DNA of 64,000 bases, from contig JAFARE010000015.1 of the NCBI GenBank assembly GCA_019245575.1, positions 1 through 64,000 of the forward strand, given 5' to 3'. The DNA is from Candidatus Dormiibacterota bacterium (GTDB lineage Bacteria > Chloroflexota > Dormibacteria > Aeolococcales > Aeolococcaceae). Each line of letters begins with the position of its first letter. Positions within the stretch are counted from its first letter, which is position 1. Positions 51,852 to 61,057 of the stretch are shown piece after piece. A program made the position numbers and the translations under genes. Below the pieces are notes generated by a model. It made no database searches and was not told where the DNA came from. It saw only the letters and a program-made list of their open reading frames with translations.

Positions 51852-52010
51852 TCAGCGGGGATCGGTGGTGTGCGACAGGCGGCCGACGCGGTCGCTGACG
51901 TCGCTGGAGAAACCGGGGTTGTGCGCGCGGGTGCCGGAGTTGGTCACGCTGCGCATGCGCTCGATGACGCTGCACATCCGGTGGCTGCGGCGATTCTGAT
52001 TGGTCTTCAT
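51852..52010 (-). CDS. Small basic protein of 52 residues with very strong ribosome-binding site
   Basis: The protein is rich in Arg, Ser and His (KTNQNRRSHRMCSVIERMRS near the start) and resembles nothing I know. The reason for calling it is the site before its ATG at 52010: AGGAGGTG at 52018-52025 on the - strand, 7 bases from the ATG. That is close to a perfect match to the anti-SD, stronger than nearly all others here. It follows the GT87-like gene by 46 bases on the same strand. Function unknown; it may be a regulatory or secreted peptide, but it has no signal sequence. Confidence 0.55.
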   Translation of the reverse strand: MKTNQNRRSHRMCSVIERMRSVTNSGTRAHNPGFSSDVSDRVGRLSHTTDPR

Positions 52011-52056
52011 GGATTTCACCTCCTCTGCATATGCAATGGCGCAGAGGGGCGACTGG

Positions 52057-53355
52057 TTACGCTGCCGCTGCCTGCGCGGCCCTCGACGGGGCAATCGCCT
52101 TGCTGCGCAAGGCCACAACCAGACTCGCGAGCAGCGCCCCGCACGCCAGTGCCGGCAGCGACGCCACCTGCAGCAGGAGCCACCAGAACGCCCGGTGGCT
52201 GGCGTTGACGATTGCCGTCATGTTCGCCGCGGCGATGAGGAGCGGTGCCAGCACCGCGGTGGCCAGCAGCGTGACGGCGCTCGCGATCCAGAGAAGCCGC
52301 GCGGCGCCGCGGCTCGCCGCGGCCAGGGCGGCGGCGGCGGCGAGCGGGATCAGCAGGTGGATGTCGTGCGCGTACCACGTGATGGTCCCGGCGAGGAGCA
52401 TGGCCACGACCGCGGCGCCGAACTGCGCGCCGCGCCGCTCGGTACTCTCGACACTCCGGCGCACCGCCCAGCCTGCCGCGATCACCCCGGCCGCGGAGAG
52501 CAGCGGCGCGGGCACCCGGGTGGCCAGGGTCGAGGGCTGGAAGACCAGCACCGAGTGGTCGGCGAGGCGGTTGACCACGCCGTTCCACGACTGGTTGTAG
52601 AGCCACCCGTCGTCACGGCTCAACACCGGCAGCACCGAGTGCGCGTACTCGTACATCGTGTGCGTGCCGAAGGCAGCGACGCCGGCGGCGAGGCTCAGCG
52701 CAACCACGCCGGCGCCCATGGCGATGCCCTTCCACCAGCCGCGCCGGACGAACAGCACGAGGAGCACGATGGGCGCGAGCTTGATGGCGGCCGCGGCGCC
52801 GATGATGGCGCCGCACGAGAGCTCGCGCCCGCGCACCCATTCGCGCAGCGCCAGCGCCAGGAGCAGGAAGACGAGCGGGTTCATCTGCCCGTGCCAGAAG
52901 TTGTACGTCGCGGGCGCGTACGTGAACGTGGCCAGAACGGCCAGCTCCAGGCGCGGCCAGGTTGACAGCAGCAGCGCGCGGCAGACGATGATCGCGCCGG
53001 TCAGAGTTGCAGCCACTCCTGTCAGCAACCAGACGACCTGCGAGGTGTGCAGCGGCATCCAGGCCAGCGGTGTGACCAGGAGCGCCACCAGCGGCGGGTA
53101 GTCGAAGCCGCTGAGCGCCACGTTCTGCGACTGCTGCGTGAACGCGCCGTAGATGTCGCCGTGCGCCGCCGAGGCCTGGGCGGCGCCGAGGTAGGCGTTG
53201 AAGTCCTCGAACTCGCCGTTGAAATGCCCCGTCAGGGGAGCGATGACGAAGACGAGGAAGCCGTACGCTCCCGCCGCCAGCGCGGCGGCGCGCAGCACGG
53301 GGCGCCAGAGGCCGGCGCTGCCCAGGCTGCGGCGCACCGCCGCTGTCGTTGCCAC
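52057..53355 (-). CDS. GT87/DUF2029-like membrane mannosyl- or arabinosyltransferase
   Basis: A 432-residue polytopic membrane protein with about ten hydrophobic segments. It has the GT-C type catalytic Asp region FEDFNAYLGAAQ near the start and GFDYPPLVALLVTPLAWMP, and FWHGQMNPLVFLLLALALREW further on. This is the DUF2029 pattern, in which members use polyprenyl-phosphate mannose or arabinose. Substrate is not known. The GTG start lies 6 bases after a TAGCAT box. It is divergent from the helicase gene. Confidence 0.86.
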   Translation of the reverse strand: MATTAAVRRSLGSAGLWRPVLRAAALAAGAYGFLVFVIAPLTGHFNGEFEDFNAYLGAAQASAAHGDIYGAFTQQSQNVALSGFDYPPLVALLVTPLAWMPLHTSQVVWLLTGVAATLTGAIIVCRALLLSTWPRLELAVLATFTYAPATYNFWHGQMNPLVFLLLALALREWVRGRELSCGAIIGAAAAIKLAPIVLLVLFVRRGWWKGIAMGAGVVALSLAAGVAAFGTHTMYEYAHSVLPVLSRDDGWLYNQSWNGVVNRLADHSVLVFQPSTLATRVPAPLLSAAGVIAAGWAVRRSVESTERRGAQFGAAVVAMLLAGTITWYAHDIHLLIPLAAAAALAAASRGAARLLWIASAVTLLATAVLAPLLIAAANMTAIVNASHRAFWWLLLQVASLPALACGALLASLVVALRSKAIAPSRAAQAAAA

Positions 53356-53361
53356 GCGGCG

Positions 53362-53367
53362 ATGCTA
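53362..53367 (-). promoter_or_regulatory. TAGCAT -10 box of the GT87-like gene
   Basis: On the - strand TAGCAT ends 6 bases before the GTG at 53355, with no ribosome-binding site between, again the leaderless layout. Confidence 0.4.
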
Positions 53368-53450
53368 TGCGCGCGAGGTCGCCGCGGCCGTCGCCGTGAG
53401 CCGTTCGTGACCGCTTCGCGGCGCGGGGAACATGCGTACGCCGAGGGTGC

Positions 53451-53456
53451 TAGGCT
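53451..53456 (+). promoter_or_regulatory. TAGGCT -10 box of the Lhr-type helicase gene
   Basis: TGC-TAGGCT (extended -10) ends 7 bases before the ATG at 53464, with no ribosome-binding site. Confidence 0.5.
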
Positions 53457-53463
53457 GGGCTGG

Positions 53464-56400
53464 ATGCAGCCCTTCCATCCCGCCGTCCGCGCGTGGTTCG
53501 AACGCCGCTTTCCGGAGGGGCCCACGCCCGCCCAGGCAGAGGGCTGGCCGCGCATCGCCGCCGGTGAGCACACGCTGATCGCCGCGCCGACCGGTTCGGG
53601 CAAGACGCTCGCCGGCTTTCTCATGGCGATCGACTCGCTGTACCGCGCCGCCGCGCGCGGCGACGCGATCGAGGGCGTCACGCAGGTCGTGTACGTGTCG
53701 CCGCTCAAGGCGCTCGCGGTTGACATCCATCAGAACCTCGAGCGGCCGCTGGCTGAGATCGCGGCGGTGGCGGCCGAGATGGGTCTCACACCGCCGGCGC
53801 TGCGCGTCGATGTGCGCACAGGAGACACGCCGCCGTCGGTGCGTGCCGCGATGGTGCGCCGCCCGCCGAACCTCCTCGTGACCACGCCGGAGTCGCTGTA
53901 CCTGCTCGTGACCGCCGCGAAGACGCGCGAGATGCTGCGCCACGTGCGCACCGTCATCGTCGACGAGATCCACTCGGTTGCGCGTGACAAGCGCGGCTCG
54001 CACCTCGCGCTGACGTTGGAACGCCTGCAGCACGTGTGCGCCTCACCCCCGCTTCGCATCGGCCTGTCGGCCACGCAGCGGCCGATCAGCACGGTTGCGC
54101 GCCTGCTGGTGGGCGCCGGCGCCGAGCGCGACACCGCGTCGGGTGAGCCTCGCTGCGCCATCGTCGACGTGGGCCACCAGCGGCAGCTGGACATCGCCAT
54201 CGAGCTGCCCGAGGAGGAGCTGGGCGCGGTCGCGTCCAAGGAGCAGCTCGGCGACGTGATCGACCGCATCGCCGACCACGTGCGCGCGCACCGCACCACG
54301 ATCGTGTTCGTCAACACGCGGCGCATGTCGGAGCGGGTCGCGCACCTGCTCGCCGAGCGCCTCGGCGAAGACGCCGTCGCGGCGCATCACGGCAGTCTCT
54401 CCAAGGAGCGGCGCCTGCGCGTGGAGACACGGCTCCGCGCTGGTGATCTGCGAGCGCTGGTGGCCACCGCCTCGCTCGAGCTGGGCATCGACATCGGGCC
54501 TGTCGAGCTGGTGTGCCAGATCGCCTCACCGCGCAGCCTGGCGACGTTCCTGCAGCGCGTGGGCCGCTCCGGGCACAGCCGCGGAGGCGTGCCCAAGGGC
54601 CGCCTCTACCCGATGACGCGCGACGAGCTCGTGGAGTGCTGCGCGCTGCTCGCGGGTGTGCGCGCCGGGCGCCTCGACGCCATCGAGCCGCCCGCGGTGC
54701 CGCTCGACATCCTGGCGCAGCAGATCGTCGCCGAATGCGCGGCGCAGGGCTGGACCGAGGACGGGCTGTTCAACCTCGTGCGCCGCGCGGCGCCGTTCGC
54801 GTCGCTGCAGCGCGCCGACTTCGACGACATCGTGCAGCTGATGTCGCAGGGCGTCGCCACCGGACGCGGGCGTGTGGCCGCATACCTGCACCGCGACGGC
54901 GTCAACGGCGAGCTGCGCGCGCGCCGCGGCGCGCGGCTGGCTGCGCTGACGTCCGGCGGCGCGATCCCGGAGACCGGCGACTACCGCGTGCTGGCGGAGC
55001 CCGACGACACGTTCATCGGCACGGTCAACGAGGATTGGGCCATCGAGTCGATGGCGGGCGACATCTTCCTGCTGGGCAGCACGTCGTGGCGCATCACGCG
55101 TGTCACCAGCGGCACGGTGCGCGTGGTCGACGCGCAGGGAGCGCCGCCGTCCGTGCCCTTCTGGCTGGGCGAGGCGCCGGCGCGCACACGCGAGCTGTCT
55201 GAAGAGGTCTCCAGTCTGCGCGAGGGCGTGGACGCGCTGCTGGCGCAGGGCAACGCTGACGAGGCCGTGACATTCGTCGAGGAACGCTGCGGCGTGGACA
55301 ACGACGTGGCCGCGCTCGTCGTGCAGTACCTCGCCGCGGGCCGCGCCGAGCTGGGCATGCTGCCCACGCGCGACCATATCGTGCTCGAGCGGTTCTTCGA
55401 CGAATCCGGCGGCATGCAGGTCATCGTGCACGCGCCCTTCGGCGCGCGGCTCAACCGCGCCCTCGGGCTGGCGCTGCGCAAGCGTTTCTGCGCGACGTTC
55501 GACTTCGAGCTGCAGGCCGCCGCGAGCGACGACGCGGTGCTGCTGTCGCTGGGGCCCCAGCACAGCTTCCCTCTGCAGGACGTGCCCAAGTTCCTCTCGT
55601 CGCGCACGGTGGAGGAGACCCTGCGCAAGGCGGCGCTGCTGGCGCCCATGTTCAACGTGCGCTGGCGCTGGAACCTGAACCGCTCGCTCACCGTGCTGCG
55701 CTTCAAGGGTGGGCGCAAGAACCCGGCCCCGATCCAGCGCCTCGAGTCCGACGACGTGATGGCCGCCGTGTTCCCGGCGCTTGTCGCGTGCCAGAACGAG
55801 AACCCCACTGGCCCCATCGAGATCCCCGACCATCCGCTGGTGCGGCAGACGATGTACGACTGCCTGCACGAGGCGATGGACGTCGACGCGCTGCGCGCGC
55901 TCGTCGAGCAGCTCGAGCAGGGTGCGGTGCAGGTCACGTGCAAGGACACCACCGAGCCGTCGGTGCTGGCGCACGAGATCATCAACGGCCGCCCCTACAC
56001 GTTCCTCGACGACGCGCCGCTGGAGGAGCGGCGCAGCCGCGCTGTGTCACTCCGCCGCGGGCTGCCCGTCGACGCGCGCGACCTCGCGGCGCTGGACCAG
56101 GACGCGATCGCCCGCGTGCGCGAGGAGGCCGCGCCGGACGTGCGCGACGCCGACGAGGTGCACGACCTGCTGCTCACGCTGCTGGTGATGCGGCCCAATG
56201 CCGCCTGGGAGGAGTGGTTCGAGTCGCTTGCCGCACGCGGGCGCGCCATGCGCGTTGCTCACGATGGCAACGAGCTCTGGTGCGCGGCCGAAACAGGCGC
56301 CACCGTGGCGGCGCTGCTGCCAGGTGCTGCGTTCTCCGCCGAGCCGGCCTTCGCCGCGGCGGACGACGTGGATGCCGAGGCGGCGAAGGCCATCCGGGGC

Positions 56401-57744
56401 CACCTCGAGGTCTCCGGCCCGGTGACCGCGGCGGAGCTCGCGGCACGCACGTCGCTGCCGTCCTCGACCGTGGACATCGCGCTGGCACGCGTCGAAGGTG
56501 AGGGCTTCGCCCTGCGTGGCAGCTTCGACACCGCGCTCGAGGGCGAGCAGTGGTGCGCGCGGCGCCTCCTCATCCGCATCCATGGGTACACCCAGCAGCG
56601 TCTGCGTCGCGAGATCGAACCGGTCACCGCGCAGGACTTCATGCGCTTCCTGCTGCGCTGGCAGCGCGTCGCAGCCGGCGCGCAGCGCGAGGGACGCGCG
56701 GGTCTCGCGGCGACGGTGGCGCAGCTGCAGGGATTCGAGATTCCGGCGGGCGCGTGGGAGGGCGACATCCTGCCGCGGCGCGTCACCGGGTACCACGCGG
56801 CGTGGCTGGACCAGCTGTGCATGTCAGGCGAGGTCGCCTGGGCCCGGCTTCGCGTGCGCGAGAGCGGAGACGACGACGGCGTTGCGCGCAGCGCGACGTT
56901 CCCCTCGCGCGCGACGCCGGTGACGATGCTGATGCGCGAGGACATGGCGTGGCTGCTGCAGGCGGTGCGCGGTGACGCCCGCCCGCTCGAGCCCGCCACC
57001 GGCGGCACGCGCGACGTCATCACCGCGCTGCGCGAGAATGGCGCGCTGTTCACCGCGGACATCGCCACACTGACGAGGCGTCTGCCGTCGCAGGTGGAGA
57101 GCGCTCTGTGGGACGGTGTCGCGCGCGGCCTGGTGACCGCCGACGGCTTCGCCGCGGTGCGGTCGCTGCTCATCGGCCGCAGGTGGGCGCGCGCGCAACC
57201 GCCGCGCCGCGGGTTGCGCCGCGGCGTCAGCGGCATGTCGTCGGGCGAAGGGCGCTGGTCGCTGGTGCCGGCGGCACTGCCGGTGGACGACCGCGATGCG
57301 CTCGCGGAGGCACTGGCGGAACAGCTGCTGGTGCGCTGGGGCGTCGTGTTCCGCGAGCTCATGGTGCGCGAGACGTTCGCGCTGCCGTGGCGCGACATCC
57401 TCTGGGCACTGCGGCGCATGGAGGCCCGCGGCACGGTGCGTGGCGGCCGTTTTGTCAACGGCTTCGTGGGTGAGCAGTACGCGCTGCCCGAGGCGGTCGA
57501 CACGCTGCGCTCGGTCCGGCGCAGCGACCGCAACGGCGAGGTGGTCCGCCTCTCGGCGGCAGACCCCCTCAACCTCACCGGCATCATCACGCCGGGGCCG
57601 CGCGTGCCCGCGATACGCACGAACACGATCCTGTTCCGCGACGGGATCCCCGTCGACGTGACCGATCAGGACGCGCTGTCGAGCGTCCCCGGCGGCAGCG
57701 CCGCGATGCCCGCGTCGGTCATGCGTCCCTCCGCATACAGCTGA
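53464..57744 (+). CDS. lhr: Lhr-like ATP-dependent superfamily 2 helicase
   Basis: A very large helicase of 1,426 residues. Walker A is APTGSGKTLAGF near residue 40, DEIH is in the RTVIVDEIHSVARDKRG segment, and motif VI is QRVGRSGHSRGG. These, plus the long winged-helix and Lhr-core C-terminal region, match the bacterial Lhr family (DNA repair or crosslink damage). The ATG at 53464 is preceded by TAGGCT. Reading the open frame from 53047 would add unrelated antisense sequence. The last 79 bases overlap the convergent YdeI-like gene. Confidence 0.92.
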   Translation: MQPFHPAVRAWFERRFPEGPTPAQAEGWPRIAAGEHTLIAAPTGSGKTLAGFLMAIDSLYRAAARGDAIEGVTQVVYVSPLKALAVDIHQNLERPLAEIAAVAAEMGLTPPALRVDVRTGDTPPSVRAAMVRRPPNLLVTTPESLYLLVTAAKTREMLRHVRTVIVDEIHSVARDKRGSHLALTLERLQHVCASPPLRIGLSATQRPISTVARLLVGAGAERDTASGEPRCAIVDVGHQRQLDIAIELPEEELGAVASKEQLGDVIDRIADHVRAHRTTIVFVNTRRMSERVAHLLAERLGEDAVAAHHGSLSKERRLRVETRLRAGDLRALVATASLELGIDIGPVELVCQIASPRSLATFLQRVGRSGHSRGGVPKGRLYPMTRDELVECCALLAGVRAGRLDAIEPPAVPLDILAQQIVAECAAQGWTEDGLFNLVRRAAPFASLQRADFDDIVQLMSQGVATGRGRVAAYLHRDGVNGELRARRGARLAALTSGGAIPETGDYRVLAEPDDTFIGTVNEDWAIESMAGDIFLLGSTSWRITRVTSGTVRVVDAQGAPPSVPFWLGEAPARTRELSEEVSSLREGVDALLAQGNADEAVTFVEERCGVDNDVAALVVQYLAAGRAELGMLPTRDHIVLERFFDESGGMQVIVHAPFGARLNRALGLALRKRFCATFDFELQAAASDDAVLLSLGPQHSFPLQDVPKFLSSRTVEETLRKAALLAPMFNVRWRWNLNRSLTVLRFKGGRKNPAPIQRLESDDVMAAVFPALVACQNENPTGPIEIPDHPLVRQTMYDCLHEAMDVDALRALVEQLEQGAVQVTCKDTTEPSVLAHEIINGRPYTFLDDAPLEERRSRAVSLRRGLPVDARDLAALDQDAIARVREEAAPDVRDADEVHDLLLTLLVMRPNAAWEEWFESLAARGRAMRVAHDGNELWCAAETGATVAALLPGAAFSAEPAFAAADDVDAEAAKAIRGHLEVSGPVTAAELAARTSLPSSTVDIALARVEGEGFALRGSFDTALEGEQWCARRLLIRIHGYTQQRLRREIEPVTAQDFMRFLLRWQRVAAGAQREGRAGLAATVAQLQGFEIPAGAWEGDILPRRVTGYHAAWLDQLCMSGEVAWARLRVRESGDDDGVARSATFPSRATPVTMLMREDMAWLLQAVRGDARPLEPATGGTRDVITALRENGALFTADIATLTRRLPSQVESALWDGVARGLVTADGFAAVRSLLIGRRWARAQPPRRGLRRGVSGMSSGEGRWSLVPAALPVDDRDALAEALAEQLLVRWGVVFRELMVRETFALPWRDILWALRRMEARGTVRGGRFVNGFVGEQYALPEAVDTLRSVRRSDRNGEVVRLSAADPLNLTGIITPGPRVPAIRTNTILFRDGIPVDVTDQDALSSVPGGSAAMPASVMRPSAYS

Positions 57745-58019
57745 CGGGCGCGTTCGACGTTGCCGTCGGTCCAATGGCTCCGCGCGCGCCGCGGTGACCA
57801 CCGCGCCACGAAGTACTGGTCGTTGACGCCCTTGATCATGCCGTCGATCCAGCCGAAGCAGATCGCCTCGTCGAGCACTGCAGCGTAGTCGAGCGAGCGC
57901 CGGGCAGCGCTCTTCTTGTACGTGATCAGCCAGATCTCGCGCTTGTCAGCCGCGTTGCGTCGCAGCCATTCCCGCCACTGCTTGGGCGTCTCCACGAGCA
58001 GTGTCTCTCCCATCTCCAT
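57666..58019 (-). CDS. YdeI/OmdA-like protein, short form
   Basis: A 117-residue protein with the YdeI (bacteriocin-protection, OmdA) pattern: WREWLRRNAADKREIWLITYKKS, then AAVLDEAICFGWIDGMIKGVND and FVARWSPRRARSHWT. The family is usually about 190 residues, so the C-terminal 70 or so are missing. The sequence stops soon after GRMTDAGIAALPPG. ATG at 58019 overlaps the tail of the histidine kinase by 74 bases, and its 3' end overlaps the helicase by 79 bases on the other strand. Function in this organism unknown. Confidence 0.7.
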   Translation of the reverse strand: MEMGETLLVETPKQWREWLRRNAADKREIWLITYKKSAARRSLDYAAVLDEAICFGWIDGMIKGVNDQYFVARWSPRRARSHWTDGNVERARQLYAEGRMTDAGIAALPPGTLDSAS

Positions 58020-60327
58020 GCGCGCTCATGGTAGCCGCGGGCCATGTCAGCGTGAACGTCGATCCCGCGCCGGGCTCGCTGCGCACTGACACCGACGCGC
58101 CGTGGGCGACGCACAGCCGCTGCACCAGCGCCAGTCCCATGCCCATGCCGCTGTACTTGCGCGTGCGGCTGTTGTCCTGCTGGTAGAACTGCTCGAACAC
58201 GCGCGGCAGGGCCTCCGGCGAGATGCCGATGCCGGTGTCGCTGACATCGATGCGCACCGTGCCGGTTGCGCCTGCCGCCGTTGCGCGCACGCTGACGGCG
58301 CCACCCGGGGGCGTGAACTTCACCGCGTTGTCCAGCATCGCCCGCAGCACCTTGCGGAAGCGCGGTGGGTCCGCGTACACCGCCACACCCGGCGCCACAG
58401 CGATGCTCGCCGTGACCGGCAATCCGTCCTTGAAGTGCGCGGCCACCTCGCCGAGCGCCTCCCGCGCGGCAGCGGCGACGTCGACCGGCATCGGACGAAG
58501 CTCGAGCGTGTCCGAGCTGAGGAGCGAGAAGTCGACGATCGTCTCGAGGAGCTCGCCGAGCATGCGCGTCGAGATCTCGATGTCGCGGAGCAGGTCCTTC
58601 TTCTCCGCGTCCGCGTACGTGCCCCACGCGCGTGACAGCAGCGCCAGCTGTGCCTGGATCGCGAGCACGGGTGTGCGCAGCTCGTGCTGCGCCGTGGCCA
58701 GGAAGTCCGACTTCATCTGGTTGAGCTGGCGCAGCTGCTGCACCGTCTCGCGCTCCTGCTCGAACAGCCGCGTGTTGGCCAGCGCGACGGCGCCGTTGTT
58801 GGCCAGCACCTCCAGCGCGCGCTGATCGCTCTCGAACACCGCGGTCCCCGTGACGGTGACCAGCGCGCCGGTGACGGCGCCCTGGTACACCATCGGCACC
58901 ACGAGCACATGCCTGCCCTCGCGGTCGCGGCGCGCGGCGCTGCCCGCGAGGATAGACCTGACGATGTCCGAGCTCAGCCCGCCGTCGGACTCGTCGCCGT
59001 GCATGCGCGCGAGCACCAGGTCCTCGCCCTGACGGGTGAGCAGCATCGCTGTTGCGCCCTCACCGGCCGCGGCGACGGCGGAGCGGAGCACGGCGTCCTG
59101 CAGGCGCTCCACGCCGCCGGTGGTCGTCGTCAGCGCGCGGGACACGTCCTGCAGGCGCGCCACCGACGCATTGACATGGCGCACGTATCCGGCGATCTGC
59201 TCGCGCATGCGGTTGACGCTCTGCGCGAGGCGGCCCAGCTCGTCGCGCGACGTCAGCGGCACGTCGGTGCTGTAGTCCCCGGCGGCGATGCGCCGCACGC
59301 CGCGCTCCAGCGTCGTCACCGGGCGGCGCACGAAGCGGTCGACGAAGTACAGCACCAGGAGCGACATCACGACCATCGCGGTGAGCGCCAGCTGCGCGAT
59401 GGTGCGCGCGTCCTGGGCCGTGCCGGTGGCGAACAGCGCGAGGGGAACCTCCACGCCGAGGTAGCCCGCGACGCGGCCGGACGGTGAGGTCATGGCCACA
59501 AAGCTGCCCGCCACGTCACCGGTTGCGGGCGCGCTGTACAGCGCGTGCGTGGCGACACCGGTGCTCGGAGGATGCGCCGCGAGCTGGGTCACGACCTGCC
59601 CCGGTGCCGCGGCGGCGTGGCTGCCGCCCGCGTCGAAGCGCACCATGCGCGGGGCGCCGCCCGGCTCGATGAACACCGGCGTGAATCCGACCACCGGGCC
59701 CAGGCGCTGGAACTGCGCGCTGAGTGGCGCGCTGTACACGACGACGCCGAGCAGCCGGCCGGTGCCGTCCATGGTGTCCAGCACGGGGGCGGCCACGTCG
59801 TACGCCGGGACCGAGCCGCCGAGCAGCTCCGTGCCCTCGACCACGGACGGGCACTGGCTGACCGGTGATGCCGTGACCACGGCGAGCGCACAGCCCGGGC
59901 GGCCGCCGAGGTCGAGCGCGGCCTGCACTGATTCAGCCCCCGCAGTGACGTGGCTGGCGCCGGCGGCGTCGTACACCGGGACTCCGCGTGCGTTCAGCAC
60001 CACGACATCGAGCCCGGGGACGGATGCGGCACGGGCCGCGCTCAGCGCCTGTGCCACCGCTGCGGCGGGCGAGGCGCCTGCGAGGGCGGCCTGCACGCGG
60101 GGCAAGGCCGCTGCCCCGGCAGCGGCGAACGCGGCCTGCGGCTCGGTGACGCGGGCGATGAGCTGCGCCGCCACGCCGGCGCGGTTGTCGGCATTGGAGA
60201 GGGCGCCGCTCTGCATCTGCTGCGTGCGGCTGAGCAGCAGAAAGCCGCTCACGCTGGCGATGAGCAGCGCGGTGAAGGCAAGGCCGCCTGCCAGCAGGCG
60301 CGTGGCCAGGCTCGACCGCAGCGGCAT
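57946..60327 (-). CDS. Sensor histidine kinase with GAF domain
   Basis: A 793-residue membrane kinase. TM1 is at about 10-32, followed by a 270-residue extracytoplasmic sensor, TM2 at about 311-333, a HAMP region (about 334-385), a GAF-like domain (about 400-520), and the kinase core. The phospho-accepting His is in FLATAQHELRTPVLAI at about residue 548. N box LDNAVKF is near 666, G1 DTGIGI near 697 and G2 GMGMGLAL near 727. No response regulator lies next to it. The gene at 12936, whose Asp is replaced, is not nearby. ATG at 60327 after a TAGTCT box. Confidence 0.9.
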   Translation of the reverse strand: MPLRSSLATRLLAGGLAFTALLIASVSGFLLLSRTQQMQSGALSNADNRAGVAAQLIARVTEPQAAFAAAGAAALPRVQAALAGASPAAAVAQALSAARAASVPGLDVVVLNARGVPVYDAAGASHVTAGAESVQAALDLGGRPGCALAVVTASPVSQCPSVVEGTELLGGSVPAYDVAAPVLDTMDGTGRLLGVVVYSAPLSAQFQRLGPVVGFTPVFIEPGGAPRMVRFDAGGSHAAAAPGQVVTQLAAHPPSTGVATHALYSAPATGDVAGSFVAMTSPSGRVAGYLGVEVPLALFATGTAQDARTIAQLALTAMVVMSLLVLYFVDRFVRRPVTTLERGVRRIAAGDYSTDVPLTSRDELGRLAQSVNRMREQIAGYVRHVNASVARLQDVSRALTTTTGGVERLQDAVLRSAVAAAGEGATAMLLTRQGEDLVLARMHGDESDGGLSSDIVRSILAGSAARRDREGRHVLVVPMVYQGAVTGALVTVTGTAVFESDQRALEVLANNGAVALANTRLFEQERETVQQLRQLNQMKSDFLATAQHELRTPVLAIQAQLALLSRAWGTYADAEKKDLLRDIEISTRMLGELLETIVDFSLLSSDTLELRPMPVDVAAAAREALGEVAAHFKDGLPVTASIAVAPGVAVYADPPRFRKVLRAMLDNAVKFTPPGGAVSVRATAAGATGTVRIDVSDTGIGISPEALPRVFEQFYQQDNSRTRKYSGMGMGLALVQRLCVAHGASVSVRSEPGAGSTFTLTWPAATMSAHGDGRDTARGDAQAVAGMAATQRG

Positions 60328-60333
60328 GGATCG

Positions 60334-60339
60334 AGACTA
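60334..60339 (-). promoter_or_regulatory. TAGTCT -10 box of the histidine kinase gene
   Basis: On the - strand TAGTCT ends 6 bases before the ATG at 60327. Same layout as at hflX, GT87 and lhr. Confidence 0.45.
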
Positions 60340-60454
60340 GGCACCGCCGGATGCGGCCACGGCAGGCCATCGGACACCGCTTCGGCAACGAATCGGTGAC
60401 GGAGCCGATGTCGCGCCGGCTTGCACAGGCCGCTCGCGGCGCCGAGCGGCCTCG

Positions 60455-60460
60455 TACCCT
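60455..60460 (+). promoter_or_regulatory. TACCCT -10 box of the gene at 60467
   Basis: TACCCT is followed by 6 bases and the ATG at 60467. It pairs divergently with the kinase promoter at 60334. Confidence 0.35.
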
Positions 60461-60466
60461 TATGCC

Positions 60467-61057
60467 ATGGTGCTGAGACGTGCCGCCTCGCGAACCCTGG
60501 ACACGGGGCCACCGCGGCACGGCGTCGGCCCCTGGCTGAAGCGCTGGACGATCCCGATCATCGGCGCGGTGACCCCGGTGGGCCTGATCGTCGTCAACAT
60601 CTCGATCTTCATCGCCAAGCACCTGACCGAGTTCCGGTGGACGATTGCGATCCTGGCGTTCGTCAGCGGCGTGATGCTCAACTCCTGGGCCGGGCTCAAC
60701 ATCTATCGCGTGCTGCAGCGGCGGCGGCCGGACCACGCGCTGGTCAAGGAGCACAACCAGGAGGTCGTGCTGGTGGGCGGAATGGCGGTGATCATCGCCG
60801 CCGCGTTTCTCACCGCGCTGTTCTGCTACCTCGGTCTGTCCAGCGAGAAGGACCTCCCCAGCGGACTGACGTTCGTCACCGGGATCGTCGCCATCGCAGT
60901 GCCGATCCTCCTGCAGTTCCTGTTCCGGCGCACGGTGCGCACGCGCCGCGCGCGTCCCACCTCGTCGGCGTACTCTCCGGGGATGCCGCCCACAGGCCCG
61001 CCGGTTGCGCAGCCGCCGGGACCGCCGTCGGTCGGCGATGCGGTGCGCCGGCCGTGA
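60467..61057 (+). CDS. Uncharacterised membrane protein with four hydrophobic segments
   Basis: A 196-residue protein that I do not recognise. Four membrane segments are seen between about residues 28 and 155 (IPIIGAVTPVGLIVVNISIFI first), followed by a Pro- and Arg-rich cytoplasmic tail (PTSSAYSPGMPPTGPPVAQP). No catalytic motif is seen. It overlaps the cupin-like gene by 4 bases (GTGA), so the two are coupled. Confidence 0.7.
   Translation: MVLRRAASRTLDTGPPRHGVGPWLKRWTIPIIGAVTPVGLIVVNISIFIAKHLTEFRWTIAILAFVSGVMLNSWAGLNIYRVLQRRRPDHALVKEHNQEVVLVGGMAVIIAAAFLTALFCYLGLSSEKDLPSGLTFVTGIVAIAVPILLQFLFRRTVRTRRARPTSSAYSPGMPPTGPPVAQPPGPPSVGDAVRRP

Noticed and set aside
53047-53463. Upstream extension of the helicase gene
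   Set aside because: The added residues are antisense to the GT87-like gene and unrelated to Lhr. A -10 box and an ATG at 53464 mark the start.
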